The position numbers and the translations under genes are program-made. DNA of 64,000 bases from Aquimarina sp. ERC-38. Lineage in GTDB: Bacteria > Bacteroidota > Bacteroidia > Flavobacteriales > Flavobacteriaceae. Shown piece after piece: positions 35,950-47,200 of the stretch (positions within the stretch are counted from its first letter, which is position 1; each line of letters starts with the position of its first letter). The notes below the pieces were generated by a model, which ran no database searches, had not been told where the DNA came from, and saw nothing but the letters and a program-made list of their open reading frames with translations. The stretch spans positions 3,701,501-3,765,500 of the forward strand of contig NZ_CP098511.1 in assembly GCF_026222555.1 (NCBI RefSeq), read 5' to 3'.

Positions 35950-36309
35950 ATATATTCTTTTACTTGTTTCTTATCGGTTTAAAGTCCAGTAGCTTTGGTT
36001 ATAGGTTAAAAAACGATTTAAACAGATTACTAAACCTTATTCTAAGCTACTTTTAATACTTCCTATATCTTAGTAATAAGAACTAATTCTTGATAACAGT
36101 TAAGTACAACATTAGGTTAAGCCCTATACTTATAAATTAGATATACAGGCAAATCTTATGTAAATGCATTAAGCAAATTGGAAAACTGTAGAATAAAAAA
36201 GAAGACTAATTACCCTTTAAATTCAAAATAGGTTTTACTACTATTAAAGTTTACATAAAAAAAGAATGAACGTTCATTTTTAAATTATATTTGTATGATA
36301 TAAGATGAT
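35950..36309. other. Intergenic region upstream of the TetR gene
   Basis: No gene is seen in the 360 bp between the channel gene and the TetR gene. The right part holds the TetR operator and promoter; the rest is AT-rich with no recognisable feature. Confidence 0.5.
36265..36293 (+). promoter_or_regulatory. TetR-type operator and promoter
   Basis: A perfect 14-bp palindrome AATGAACGTTCATT (36265-36278) lies where the -33 element should be. The -7 element TATATTTG is at 36286-36293, and the TetR start codon follows 16 nt later. TGAACGTTCA-type palindromes are typical TetR/AcrR operators, so the regulator probably represses its own gene and the one behind it. Confidence 0.75.
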
Positions 36310-36888
36310 ATGGTTGAATTATCTAAAGGTGAAATTAAACGAAAGGCTTTGGTAGACGCTACCATTTCTCTAGTTAACAACAATGGTTTTCATGCTGCTC
36401 CAGTTTCAAAAATAGCAAAAATGGCAAACGTGTCACCGGCTACTATCTATCTATATTTTGAAGATAAACAGGACCTGGTCAACAAAGTCTATATAGAGGT
36501 TAAGGAATCATTTACCGCTTATACTTTTAAAACTTATACTAAAAGTATGCCTGTGGCGGAAGGTTTTAAGCTTATTTGGAAACGAATTGCAACTTTTAAA
36601 ACTACTGAAATTGCTAAGGCTATTTTTTTAGCGCAATGTGATAATACCCCGATAATTGATGAATCTAGCAGACAAGAAGGAATTAGGCATTTACAACCAC
36701 TTTTAGATTTATGGAAACGTGGAAAGGAAGAAGGGGTAATTAAACCTTTATCTGACTATTTGTTGTACGCCTATACTATTAATCCTTTATCTTTTTTGAT
36801 AGTAATGCAGCAACAAGGCGCTTTTACCATAGAAGAAAAGCATATCGAAGAAGCTTACCACGCTGCCTGGAACAGTATTAAATTATAA
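36310..36888 (+). CDS. TetR/AcrR family transcriptional repressor
   Basis: Ligand-responsive repressor of 192 residues. The N-terminal helix-turn-helix is clear: KRKALVDATISLVNNNGFHA, then ISKIAKMANVSPATIYLYF, seen here as VSKIAKMANVSPATIYLYFE. The helical C-terminal ligand domain is variable, as usual. The operator palindrome in front of the gene points to autoregulation. The gene 41 bp downstream (DJ-1/PfpI family) is the likely second target. The inducing ligand is unknown; reactive electrophiles would fit the neighbour. Confidence 0.92.
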   Translation: MVELSKGEIKRKALVDATISLVNNNGFHAAPVSKIAKMANVSPATIYLYFEDKQDLVNKVYIEVKESFTAYTFKTYTKSMPVAEGFKLIWKRIATFKTTEIAKAIFLAQCDNTPIIDESSRQEGIRHLQPLLDLWKRGKEEGVIKPLSDYLLYAYTINPLSFLIVMQQQGAFTIEEKHIEEAYHAAWNSIKL

Positions 36889-36929
36889 AAGACAATATTT
36901 TAAAATAATTTCAAAAGAAAAAATTAATT

Positions 36930-37607
36930 ATGAAAAAAGTTTTATTTGTGCTTACAAGTCACGATCAATTAGGGGATACAGGAGAAAAAACAGGATTTTG
37001 GATTGAAGAATTTGCAAGCCCTTATTATTTATTAAAAGACAAAGGGGTTGCTATTACCCTGGCTTCCCCAAAAGGAGGACAACCCCCGATAGACCCTAAA
37101 AGTGCTGCTGAAGATTTTAGTACCCCGGCAACGGAGCGTTTTAATAAGGATAAAGAAACTCAGGAAGTTTTAAGTAAAACCTTAAAACTTGATACTGTAA
37201 ACCAGGCTGATTATGATGCGGTCTTTTATCCGGGTGGTCATGGACCCCTATGGGACCTTGCAGAGGATAAAAGTTCTATTGCTTTAATTGAAAGTTTTTA
37301 TAGTAATAATAAACCTGTCGGTGCCGTCTGCCATGCCCCTGCTATTTTTAAACATACAAAAGATGCTAAGGGTACTCCATTAGTTAAAGGAAAAAAGGTA
37401 ACCGGATTTACAAACACCGAAGAAGAAGCCGTACAATTGACGGATGTAGTCCCTTTTTTAGTAGAAGATATGCTTAAGGAAAATGGAGGAATTTATTCTA
37501 AAGGGGAGGATTGGAACCCATATTCAGTGCAAGAAGGTAATTTAATCACGGGCCAGAATCCCGCTTCATCAGAACTGGTAGCCGAAAAATTATTAGCTAT
37601 TTTATAA
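36930..37607 (+). CDS. DJ-1/PfpI family protein, Hsp31-like
   Basis: Cytosolic protein of 225 residues of the class I glutamine amidotransferase-like DJ-1/PfpI superfamily, closest to the Hsp31/glyoxalase III branch. The nucleophile elbow is GAVCHAPAIF with Cys134 and His135, and the conserved acid is in TGFWIEEFASPY (Glu26 or Glu27). FYPGGHGPLWDL is the family's glycine-rich loop. Members detoxify methylglyoxal or act as chaperones under stress. It lies 41 bp after the TetR gene and ends at a strong terminator, so the two form an operon. Confidence 0.9.
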   Translation: MKKVLFVLTSHDQLGDTGEKTGFWIEEFASPYYLLKDKGVAITLASPKGGQPPIDPKSAAEDFSTPATERFNKDKETQEVLSKTLKLDTVNQADYDAVFYPGGHGPLWDLAEDKSSIALIESFYSNNKPVGAVCHAPAIFKHTKDAKGTPLVKGKKVTGFTNTEEEAVQLTDVVPFLVEDMLKENGGIYSKGEDWNPYSVQEGNLITGQNPASSELVAEKLLAIL

Positions 37608-37624
37608 ATTCAATTTAGCGAATG

Positions 37625-37666
37625 AAAATAGCGAAAGGCTTCTATCCGGAAGCCTTTTGCTATTTT
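37625..37666 (+). terminator. Terminator after the DJ-1/PfpI gene
   Basis: A long hairpin: AAAATAGC-AAAGGCTTC pairs with GGAAGCCTTT-TGCTATTTT around a 4-5-nt loop, with a T-tract. Confidence 0.88.
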
Positions 37667-37790
37667 ATTTGTTTATTACGTCCATTCCACAAAAACTTAC
37701 CAAACCCCCTCTTTCTTAGTTTATTTTAGGCTACCCTACTCCTCTTCTTCCCTAATAATTTGAAAAATATAGCAACAGTTGAAAGTTTTA

Positions 37791-38909
37791 CTATGCTCTT
37801 TTAATTTCCACTTTTCTCCCGGTTTTAGCAGATTTATAAATAGCATCGATGACTACCATATCTTTATAGCCTTCTTCTCCGGTTATATGAGTGGGTAGCG
37901 CTTCATCTCTTAAGATATATTCGGCTATGCCATCCATCTGTTCGGATTGCTGGTTAATTAATGGAAAATTCATAATTCCCTGACTGGATTTTCCTTTTAA
38001 AGGGGCATAATTATGTGCCGGATCTAATTCAATAAACCCCTTATCCCCCGATGCATATATTTTATTGACATTATAACTATAAGAACTAGCGGAGTTGGTA
38101 ATAGCCCCTCCTGGAAATTCTAACTGCCAGGTAATAGATTCTTCAACCTCTTTAAAATATTCAGGTCGCTGTATGGGTCCAAATTGCGCTGTAACGTATT
38201 TAGGCTCTTCTCCTAAGATATATCTATTATTTTGTATACAATAAATTCCAATATTAGGTAAAGGACCTCCCCCTGAAAGCTCTTTTTTTAAGTGCCAGGC
38301 ATCTTTAGCCCAACCTTTTATCCTGTAGCCGAATCCCGAATCTATATATCTTACAGGACCTAGTTCATCCGTACTAGCCAGTCGTTTCATCTCATGATAG
38401 TAAGGGTCAAAATGTAATCGGTAGCCCACGGCTAATTGTACTTTATTCTTTTTACAGGCTGCTATCATTTCTAAACAATCCGGTGCATTAAGAGCCATTG
38501 GTTTTTCAACGATGACATGCTTACCAGAGTTGGCAGCCCTAATCGTAAACTCCTTGTGCATAGAATTAGGAAGTACGACATATACTAAATCGATATCTTT
38601 ATTGTCTTTTATAGTATCAAAATTCTTGTAGTTGTAAATATTCTTTGAAGGAATATTATACTTCTCACCCCAGGAAACTTCTTTTTCAGGGGTACCGGTT
38701 ATCAATCCCATCAATTTACAATTATGGGTTGATGCTAAAGCTTCGGCTAAAATTTTAGCATATTTTCCAAGTCCGCATAGGGCTATACGTAATGGTTTAT
38801 CGTTTGTTAATTTAGTTTTTAGTTTTACGGATGATAACAAAGTAGGAGTAATGAGTGTTGCCCCACTAACTACTGCCATTTTTTTTAAAAAATTACGTCT
38901 TTGATCCAA
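37791..38909 (-). CDS. Gfo/Idh/MocA family oxidoreductase with Tat-like signal
   Basis: NAD(P)-dependent oxidoreductase of 372 residues. The N-terminus DQRRNFLKKMAVVSGATLI carries a twin-arginine-type signal, so the enzyme is probably exported folded with its cofactor. The Rossmann motif is IALCGLGKYAKIL. VIVEKPMALN is the family EKP motif, and GYRLHFDPYYHEM and SGGGPLPNIGIYCIQ lie in the catalytic domain. Substrates of the family are sugars, inositols or derived aldehydes. It has no obvious operon partner here, and the substrate cannot be named. Confidence 0.9.
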   Translation of the reverse strand: MDQRRNFLKKMAVVSGATLITPTLLSSVKLKTKLTNDKPLRIALCGLGKYAKILAEALASTHNCKLMGLITGTPEKEVSWGEKYNIPSKNIYNYKNFDTIKDNKDIDLVYVVLPNSMHKEFTIRAANSGKHVIVEKPMALNAPDCLEMIAACKKNKVQLAVGYRLHFDPYYHEMKRLASTDELGPVRYIDSGFGYRIKGWAKDAWHLKKELSGGGPLPNIGIYCIQNNRYILGEEPKYVTAQFGPIQRPEYFKEVEESITWQLEFPGGAITNSASSYSYNVNKIYASGDKGFIELDPAHNYAPLKGKSSQGIMNFPLINQQSEQMDGIAEYILRDEALPTHITGEEGYKDMVVIDAIYKSAKTGRKVEIKRA

Positions 38910-39123
38910 TGTGGTTTGATTTTAAGTCCGTTTGCTGAAATCAAATTTAATTATTAATCACGTACTAATGACCTAATTCTAAACTATATAATTATCGATC
39001 TAGTATTTTAATTCTAAAGGATGTATGCTAGTCAGATTATGTGTTGTTAAACAATACACTTAGTCGTATTATACGGTTTGGTTTTATATCCCGAACCGCT
39101 ATTTATATACTTATTAATGTAAT

Positions 39124-39957
39124 TTACGCTTGTGTATACACTGCATTCTCAGCAGTATTTCTATTTTTCTCCAGGTCAGATTTTACACTATCCAGTTTCA
39201 TACCAATGGTCATCAATGCAACTTTACCTAATGGTAAACGGAGTGTCTGGTTTTCCGAATTAACTAAGTTGATAATAGCTTCCGCTGCTTTTACCGGATC
39301 ACCTTCCTGTTTTCCATCTACACTTTTTAACTTGGTTCTAAATGCTCCTGCGGTTTCGGAATAATCAGTAATCTCGTTTTTAGCAAGTCCCAATCCGTTT
39401 CCCGCGAATTTTGTCCGGAACGGACCTGGTTCCACTATAGAAACTTTTATTCCGAGAGGTGCCACTTCTTGTGCCAGGGCTTCGCTAAACCCTTCTAAAG
39501 CAAATTTACTTGCATTATAAATCCCAAATCCGGCAAAGGCTTTGATTCCTCCATGTGATGAAATTTGTACGATATTTCCGCTTTTTTCCTTACGCATATA
39601 GGGTAAAACGGCTTGGGTCAGTTTTAAAGTACCAAAGAAATTAGCGTTAAAAACCTCCTTTACCTCTGCCATAGAAGTTTCTTCAATAGCACCTACAAAA
39701 CCGATGCCTGCATTATTAACCAATACGTCAATCTTTCCGAATTTGTCAATGATGTTTAAAACGTTTTCTTCAATATTATGCTCATCTGTAATATCTAAAA
39801 GTATGGAATGGGCTTTATTCTTATACTTAGCATTAAAATCTGTTACCTGTTTCTGATTTCTAAACGTTCCGATCACGAAATCTCCGTTTTGAATAACGGA
39901 TTCTGCAAGTACCTTACCTAATCCGCTTGAAATACCTGTTATTAACCAATTTTTCAT
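39124..39957 (-). CDS. Short-chain dehydrogenase/reductase
   Basis: Classical SDR of 277 residues. The cofactor motif TGISSGLG is at 7-14 and NNAG at 81-84. The catalytic triad is seen as Ser133/Ser134 in VQISSHGG, with Tyr147 and Lys151 in YNASK. EPGPFRTKFAGNG after the active site is typical. The length and FGIYNASKFALEGFSEAL pattern resemble enzymes labelled oxidoreductase of the YbbO/YqjQ type. The Crp/Fnr regulator lies upstream on the same strand, 194 bp away, and may control it. The substrate is unknown. Confidence 0.93.
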   Translation of the reverse strand: MKNWLITGISSGLGKVLAESVIQNGDFVIGTFRNQKQVTDFNAKYKNKAHSILLDITDEHNIEENVLNIIDKFGKIDVLVNNAGIGFVGAIEETSMAEVKEVFNANFFGTLKLTQAVLPYMRKEKSGNIVQISSHGGIKAFAGFGIYNASKFALEGFSEALAQEVAPLGIKVSIVEPGPFRTKFAGNGLGLAKNEITDYSETAGAFRTKLKSVDGKQEGDPVKAAEAIINLVNSENQTLRLPLGKVALMTIGMKLDSVKSDLEKNRNTAENAVYTQA

Positions 39958-40151
39958 AGACTTTTTTAAGTTTTAAATTATCCTAATGTTTGACATGGCG
40001 CAACCATTGTTGCCTCTTTTGTATTTTAATAAATTGATTTAAAATTAGTTATCCAATACTAATAAACACTAAAACGATTTTTTCAATTTATAAAAATTAA
40101 AATTTACTTTGCAAAAGTCTATTAAATTTAAAACTTAAAACTTGAAGTAGA

Positions 40152-40739
40152 TTAAGTTTTTAAAGTCAGGTTTTTTCTAATTTTTGACATAAATTCAGGG
40201 GTAATACCGAGATAAGAAGCAATTACCTTTTGCGGAACACGGTATACAATTTTCGGATACCGTTGTTCTAGTTCCAAAAAACGTTCTTCGGCGGTCATAC
40301 TTAAATTAGATAATGCTCTTTTTCTGGAGAAAGCGAAAGCCCTTTCGGTTGTAATTCTAAAATATTCACTTAATGCATGGATATCTCTGCAAAGTCCTTC
40401 AATATCTTGATAAGTCATTTGCAGAATTATAGAATCCTCTAGTGCTTCTACAAAGAGCGTAGCCGGTGTTTGCGTAATATAGCTATAAAAATCACTGGTA
40501 AAATGGTCTTCAATAGCAATTTGAACCGTATGCTCCTTACCTTCTCTATCTATAAAAAATGAACGAAAAGCTCCTTTTTCAATGTAATTTCGATATTTAC
40601 AAACGTGATCAGGTTGGTCTATCAACTCCCGTTTTTTAATCGATTTGGTTCTGATTATAGAAGTCAATCTTTCTGTTTCCCCTGCGGTAAGAGTAACGTA
40701 CTTTTTAATATTTCCTAATAGATTAACATATAAGTCCAT
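40152..40739 (-). CDS. Crp/Fnr family transcriptional regulator
   Basis: Regulator of 195 residues with an N-terminal cyclic-nucleotide-binding-like beta roll (about 20-120) and a C-terminal winged helix. Motifs include CKYRNYIEKGAFRSFFID, HTVQIAIEDHFTSDFYSYIT, FAFSRKRALSNLSMTAEERF and the recognition helix region IASYLGITPEFMSKIRK. This is the common Bacteroidota subgroup that lacks the Fe-S cysteines of Fnr and the residues for cAMP binding, so its signal is unknown. It lies upstream of the SDR gene on the same strand. Confidence 0.92.
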   Translation of the reverse strand: MDLYVNLLGNIKKYVTLTAGETERLTSIIRTKSIKKRELIDQPDHVCKYRNYIEKGAFRSFFIDREGKEHTVQIAIEDHFTSDFYSYITQTPATLFVEALEDSIILQMTYQDIEGLCRDIHALSEYFRITTERAFAFSRKRALSNLSMTAEERFLELEQRYPKIVYRVPQKVIASYLGITPEFMSKIRKNLTLKT

Positions 40740-41232
40740 TTTTTCCGGATGTATCGTAGGGTATTTCGAACTTTAAAATTAGTAAAATTATAATTGATAA
40801 AAGGTTCGTAAGTCTTGTATCAATAGTTCAATACCATCATTTGAGGTGATATTTGTCAACCCCATAGGGAAGCAGTAAGATTTAATTTAGAAATCAGGAT
40901 TTAGTTGGTAATTAATAACTTCAATCAATAGTTTTTTCAGTTCAGTGGCTAAAGTAGTACTACTGAAAAACGATTATAATTAGTCAATTTTATCCATCAA
41001 TATTTGGATCTGTTTTTATCTTTTATTTTAAGATAGTAAAGGTGAAGCTAAACCTATTTTAGAAAAAAAAATCTTTTCCCATATTTTCCCTAAAAATAAC
41101 TTACATTTACTCCTGTTAAAAAAAACTTAATTATTAATAAATCAACTCTTTATCTTTAAATATTGTTTTTAAACAGTTTTATTACGGGATAAACTTTTAG
41201 ATTTTTTTTAGGCTAACTCAAAATATAAATAC
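40740..41232. other. Intergenic region upstream of the giant adhesin
   Basis: No gene is seen in 490 bp. It is very AT-rich towards the adhesin. TATCTTTA near 41149-41156 is one base off the TAnnTTTG consensus and is the best candidate -7 element. Confidence 0.45.
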
Positions 41233-44200
41233 ATGGTAAAAAATTACTTTCCCACACAACCTAAGCCAGTACTTAAAAAAAATAAACCTATCCTAAGCTT
41301 TGCATTAATAGCCATTTATATATTGACTTCATTAGCTGCATATTCGCAAAGTTGTACGATTAATGCCGGGTTAGATCAAATTATTTGTGGTAACGATCGC
41401 ATGCAGTTACAAGGAGTTAGTCCGGATACGTATGCAGACGGTCCTACTTGGAGTCAGGTGTCCGGTCCATCCGTAATTATTAGTGATCCGAATATTGACG
41501 ATCCGGAGATTACCGGTTTTGTCGCCGGAAATACCTATACGTTTAGATATGCGGCAACTTGTTTTAATGGAGATACTCCCTTTCAGGAAGTTTCTATTAG
41601 AGTAGAACCCGTGACTCAAGCAAGTGCGGGTGCAGATATAGCTTCTTGTCCGGATAATACCGGTGCTATCGTTATTTCCGGAAACTCTCCAGCTAATTCC
41701 GGTGAAACCGGTCTATGGACTATTGAAGGGGCAAATAACGCAGGAGTTACCATTAATTTGCCTAACTCGGCATCAACACCTATTACTTTAGCAGATAATG
41801 TTGCTGGTACCACACGCTTACGTTGGACCATCAGAGGGGCTAACTTTGCTCCCGGACGATTTTGCTCTTCTTTTGATGAATTAATTATTACCAATTATGG
41901 AGGTCAAAATCCGATAGAAGCCGGAAATAACCAAACCTTATCTAATTGCTATACGGTTAGTCAAAATACCAGATTAAACGGAAGCTTTGGTGGAAATAAC
42001 TTAAACGGACAACAAGGCACCTGGATCTTTGTAAGTGGGCCTAGTAATCCTACTATCAGTAATATTAATAACGCTCGAACTCCAGTGTCAAATCTTATTG
42101 AAGGAACCTATACCCTTCGCTGGGAGGTTGTAGGGCCTTGTGCTATGGGTTTGGATACGGTTACTATTACCGTGCCCGAAGCAACACAGGATGTTACTCC
42201 TGCTTTTATTGAAAATGATAATGTAAGATTTTGTGATGCAGGAGCTACCGAAGTAACACTCGTAGGATCTACTCCTGACTTTACTAATGAAACTGTACAA
42301 TGGACACAAATTGCAGGTCCAGCAGCTACTATAGAAAGTCCGACAAATAGCACCACCCGTATCACTGGTCTTTCCAATCCGAATAGTTACCAGTTTCAAT
42401 ATACTATAACAAATAATATTACCGGGTGTACTACTTCAGATACTGGCAGGGTTCGCTATGATGTCAATACGATTTTCATAAATGTAAACAATGGTAATAA
42501 TATAGTAACAACTTGTGGTGAAACTTCAGCTAGCATCCCTTTTACGTTTACGGGTGGTAATCAAACCCAATTTCGAATTGTTTCAGGTCCCGATGATTCA
42601 GCTCTCAGTTTTCCGACTAACTATCAAACTATTTCCGGTAATTCGGTTACGGTAAATTCTTTTGACGCACCAGGTACTTATCGAATTAATTTTAGAAGAA
42701 GACGTACTGGAGACCAATTGACGAGTTGTGATGAAGCTAATGATGCTATTAATGTAACTATCTCCGCAGTTCCCAGTGGAGCTAATGGTGGTTCGGATCA
42801 ATTTTTAAATTGTGGCTTGACAAACGCTAGTCTTGCCGGTAATGCTATAAATGATGGCGAACAATCTGTTTGGACCCAGGTTTCAGGGCCTAATACAGCT
42901 ACTATTAGCGATATTTACGCCCAAGCCCCCTCTATTTCTAATATGATCCCGGGAACTTATATTTTTAGATATACGGTAACAGCAGGACCTTCCTGTACTC
43001 CCCCGGCCACAGCTGAAACAAGGGTAGAAGTTTCACCTACTTCGAATAACCCGGTTGAAGCTGGTCCGAATCGAACGGATATTTGTATCAATGCCCCCGT
43101 TCAATTAGATGCGGATCCTGGAACAGCAGCACAATTCGGTACTTGGTCCGGGCCTCCTGGTATTACCTTTAAAGATATAAATGACCCTAAAACCATCGCA
43201 ACAGGTTTTATAGCTGGTACTACTACCTATACCTTAACTTGGACATTGGACAACAATAGTGATAGCGGTTGTACCCTGGCTCCGGCAAGCGATACCATGA
43301 CCGTCACTACTAATAATTTTACTTCTCCAACTCCATCAGACGCAGGACCAGATCAATGTTTAAATACGGGAACTACAAGCGTTACGTTAGCAGGTAATGA
43401 ACCTGGTACGAATGAGCAAGGGCAATGGACGGTTACTCCTACATCGGGAGTTACTTTTACAGATGATACTGCATTTAATGCCGTAGCGACAGTTCCCGGT
43501 GACGGTATTTATACGTTTACCTGGACAATCGGATATAACATGGCTCCTCCCGGAAATACATGTCCAGCTACCTCAGATAGTGTTGAAGTGGTCATTGCAG
43601 ATACCGCAGCCGTAGTAGATGCAGGTCCCGATCAAAGCCTTTGTTTAGATCCGAATACGCTATCTTTTAATATGAATGCAGACCCTGCTCCAGCGGGAGG
43701 AATAGGAACCTGGAATTTAGTTTCCGGAAGTAGATTTTCCGTAGATGATGAAAATAGCCCCACGGCTACTTTTTCAAATCTTCTGGACGGTGTATACGTT
43801 TTTGAGTGGGTGATTACTTACGGAGATTGCCCGGCAGGTAGTACTCCTGATCAGGTGACTATAGAAGTTGGAATTCCACCTACACCTGCTAATATCCCTG
43901 CTGGTAACCAGGTTATTTGTAGCGATAACAATACAGTCATCACAGCCGATCCTTTACAAAACCCTAATACAGAGTTCGGCACCTGGGCACTGGTTTCCGG
44001 ACCTAATTCCCCAAACATCAACGACCCTGGTTCAAACAGTATTAATGTCACTAATTTAATTACCGGTCTTTATACTTTTAGCTGGACGGTAACTTCTAAT
44101 TCGCCTCTATGTCCGGTTTCTACTGCCACGGTAGACGTTGAAGTATTTGCTCCGGTTAGTGCCGGGCCTGATCAGGATTTATGCGAAGTGACTAGTGTTT

Positions 44201-47200
44201 TACTAGAAGCCTCTGCGGGTGCTACTGGTACCTGGACGCAAGTAGGTACCATTACAGATGCTGCGACTATAACCCAATCTCCTACCAATAGCAATACGGC
44301 AAATGCAACTGTTACCCCTGGGAATACCTATCTATTTGAATTTAACACGGATTATACAGGAAATGGAGCTACCTGTAATTCTTCGGATCAGGTAGAAATA
44401 GTGGTAAGTTCCGGTCCTAGCAGTCCGCCAATGTCCGGACCAGATCAAATACTATGTAACGGAGATACTACCCAAACGACATTAGCAGGAAATACGCCCC
44501 CGGGTGATCCAGGGTTGATGGCTACCTGGAGTTTTCTGGCAGCACCCACAGGAAGTGTGGCAAACATTACTACACCAACAGCTAATAATACAACGGTTAC
44601 CGGTCTAAGTGTTCCGGGAGTTTATATTTTACAATGGAACTTTGCCACCGCTAATTGTTCAAGCGAAGCCGATATTATGCGTATGGAAGTCTTTGAGGCA
44701 CCTACCCCCGTAGAAGCTGGACCGGATCAAACTAATGCTTGTCAACAGGATATTCAGTTAAATGCAACTACGCCTACCGCAGGTATCGGTACCTGGTCTT
44801 TTGCTAATCCCGGCGATGATCCGTCCGGAGGGACTATCGTAATTGACAGTCCTAATAATCCACAAACTACTTTATCAAACATTCCTAATGATATCGGAAA
44901 CGACGGAGTAGCTGATGTATACCTACTTACCTGGACCGTTTCTACCGGACAAACTTTCCCTGATCTCAGTTCAGCGTGTAATCCACAATCAGATACGGTT
45001 GAGGTTACCTTTACCGGAACTCCTCCCACTCCTGCTGATGCAGGGCCGGATCAAAGCTTTTGTGATCGAACCCAAACTTTTATGGATGCCGTTGACCTAA
45101 CAGAAGGCTCCGGAACCTGGACGCAAACAGCGGGTCCAATTGGCCCTACTATTGCTTCGCCAAACAATCCAAACACCCTTATTATTGATTTTGTACCGGG
45201 AATTTACGAATTTACCTGGACGGTGACCGGAGGCGGGTGTACAGATACTGATACCGTATCTATTGAAGTACAACAAGGTCCGGGAACTGCAAATGCAGGA
45301 CCGGATCAAACTGTAAACGAATTTGAAACAATTCAGTTAAATGCAACTCCTGCGACGGCACCTACCACCGGAGAATGGACACAAATTTCTGGACCTAGCA
45401 CCGCTAATTTTATTGATGCTTCCGCCCCAAATACTCAAGTTACCGGAACTGTGGCTGGAAGTTATATTTTTGAATGGACGCTTTCTAATGGTAGTTGTAG
45501 TGTTGTTTCAGATCAGGTAACTGTTAACATTCGTGCTATTGTAGATTTAGAACTGACCAAAACTGTTTTACCTACGGCAGCCAAAGCCGGAGAGACCGTA
45601 ACCTTTACCATAGCAGTTTTTAATAATGATGCCATCAACAGTTCTAATGCTTCAGGGGTACAAGTCACAGATATTATTCCAAATGGTTATACACTAGTTC
45701 CTGGAACCGTTAGTAATTCAGGCTTATACAATGCCGGAAATCTTTCAGTAACCTGGAACAATCTTTCCATACCAAACGGAACCACCCTTAATTTGACTTT
45801 TGATGCGGAAATTAATGAAACCGGAACGTATATTAATACTGCCGAAATTACTGGTGGAAATGAATTTGATTCCGATTCTACTCCAAATAATAACAATACT
45901 TCCGAAGATGATCAGGATACGGCTGAAGTTACAGTGACTCCAAATGATAATCCGGTTGCCGTTAGGGATGAGGATTTAAATAATACCATCGGGGATAATG
46001 TTGAAATTTCTATCCTTACCAACGATACGGATGTTGATGGAACAATTGATCCGGCCTCGGTAAATTTAATAGTTCCGTCAGGAATTACCGGAATGCCAGA
46101 TATTGATGGTGATATTATTGGTTTTGTTGTTTTTAATGAAGGTACCTGGGAATATAATGCGAATACAGGTGTACTTACTTTCTCTCCCGAACCTGGTTTT
46201 ACTGGAAATCCAACCATTATCGAATATACGGTTCGGGATGATAGCGGAAATACTTCGAACCAAGCCGAAGTAGAAGTTACGTATACCGTAGCTCCTCCTA
46301 TTGCTAACAACGATCAAAACTTAGACCCTTCCCCTATTGGTACTGCTACGGTATTAAACATTATAAACAACGATCAACTCCCTGACGGAAGTATTCCGAA
46401 CCCTGATGATGTTGCTGTGGATCTTGACCCAGGTACAACTGGTGTTCAAACAAGCATAACAATTTCAGGGGAAGGTGCTTGGTCTTATAATGAAACTACC
46501 GGAGAAATCACCTTTACTCCGGATGCTGGGTTTACTACGGATCCTACTCCTCTTACCTATACCTTAATTGATTTGGATACCAATCAAACCGATACCGCGA
46601 TCGTTACGGTAGTCTACGAAGTACCTCCGGTTGCAGTTAATGATTTCAGTACGGGAAATACTGTAGGAACCACTGTTTCCCTATCAATTATTGGTAATGA
46701 TACGGATGCCGATGGTACGATTGACTCTTCAATGGTAAATTTGGTTGCGCCCACCGGAGCTACCAATATAGTTACCGACCTGGACGGGGATGTGATTGGA
46801 TTTACCGTTCCTGACGAAGGAACCTGGTCGTACAATCAAGCTACCGGACAGCTGGAGTTTGATCCGATCAATGGCTTTACCGGAAACCCAACCGATATTA
46901 CCTATACGGTACGGGATAATGATGGGAATGAATCTAATGTAGCGACCGTATCTGTAGGCTATGGTGTGGCAGCCCCGATTGCTAATAACGATACAAATTC
47001 TATCGCTACACCTATCGGAAACAATACTGATATTGCTGTTTTAAATAACGACACGTTAGCAGACGGAACTACACCTATGCCTTCGGATGTTGCTATTGAT
47101 TTAGACACCGCTACCCCTGGAATCCAAACTACCTTTACTGCTCCCGGGGAAGGAACCTGGGACTACGATACCGGAACAGGGATTTTAACTTTCGACCCCT

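Noticed and set aside
39041..39364. A 107-codon plus-strand frame
   Set aside because: It overlaps the C-terminal part of the SDR gene on the other strand and has no family resemblance.
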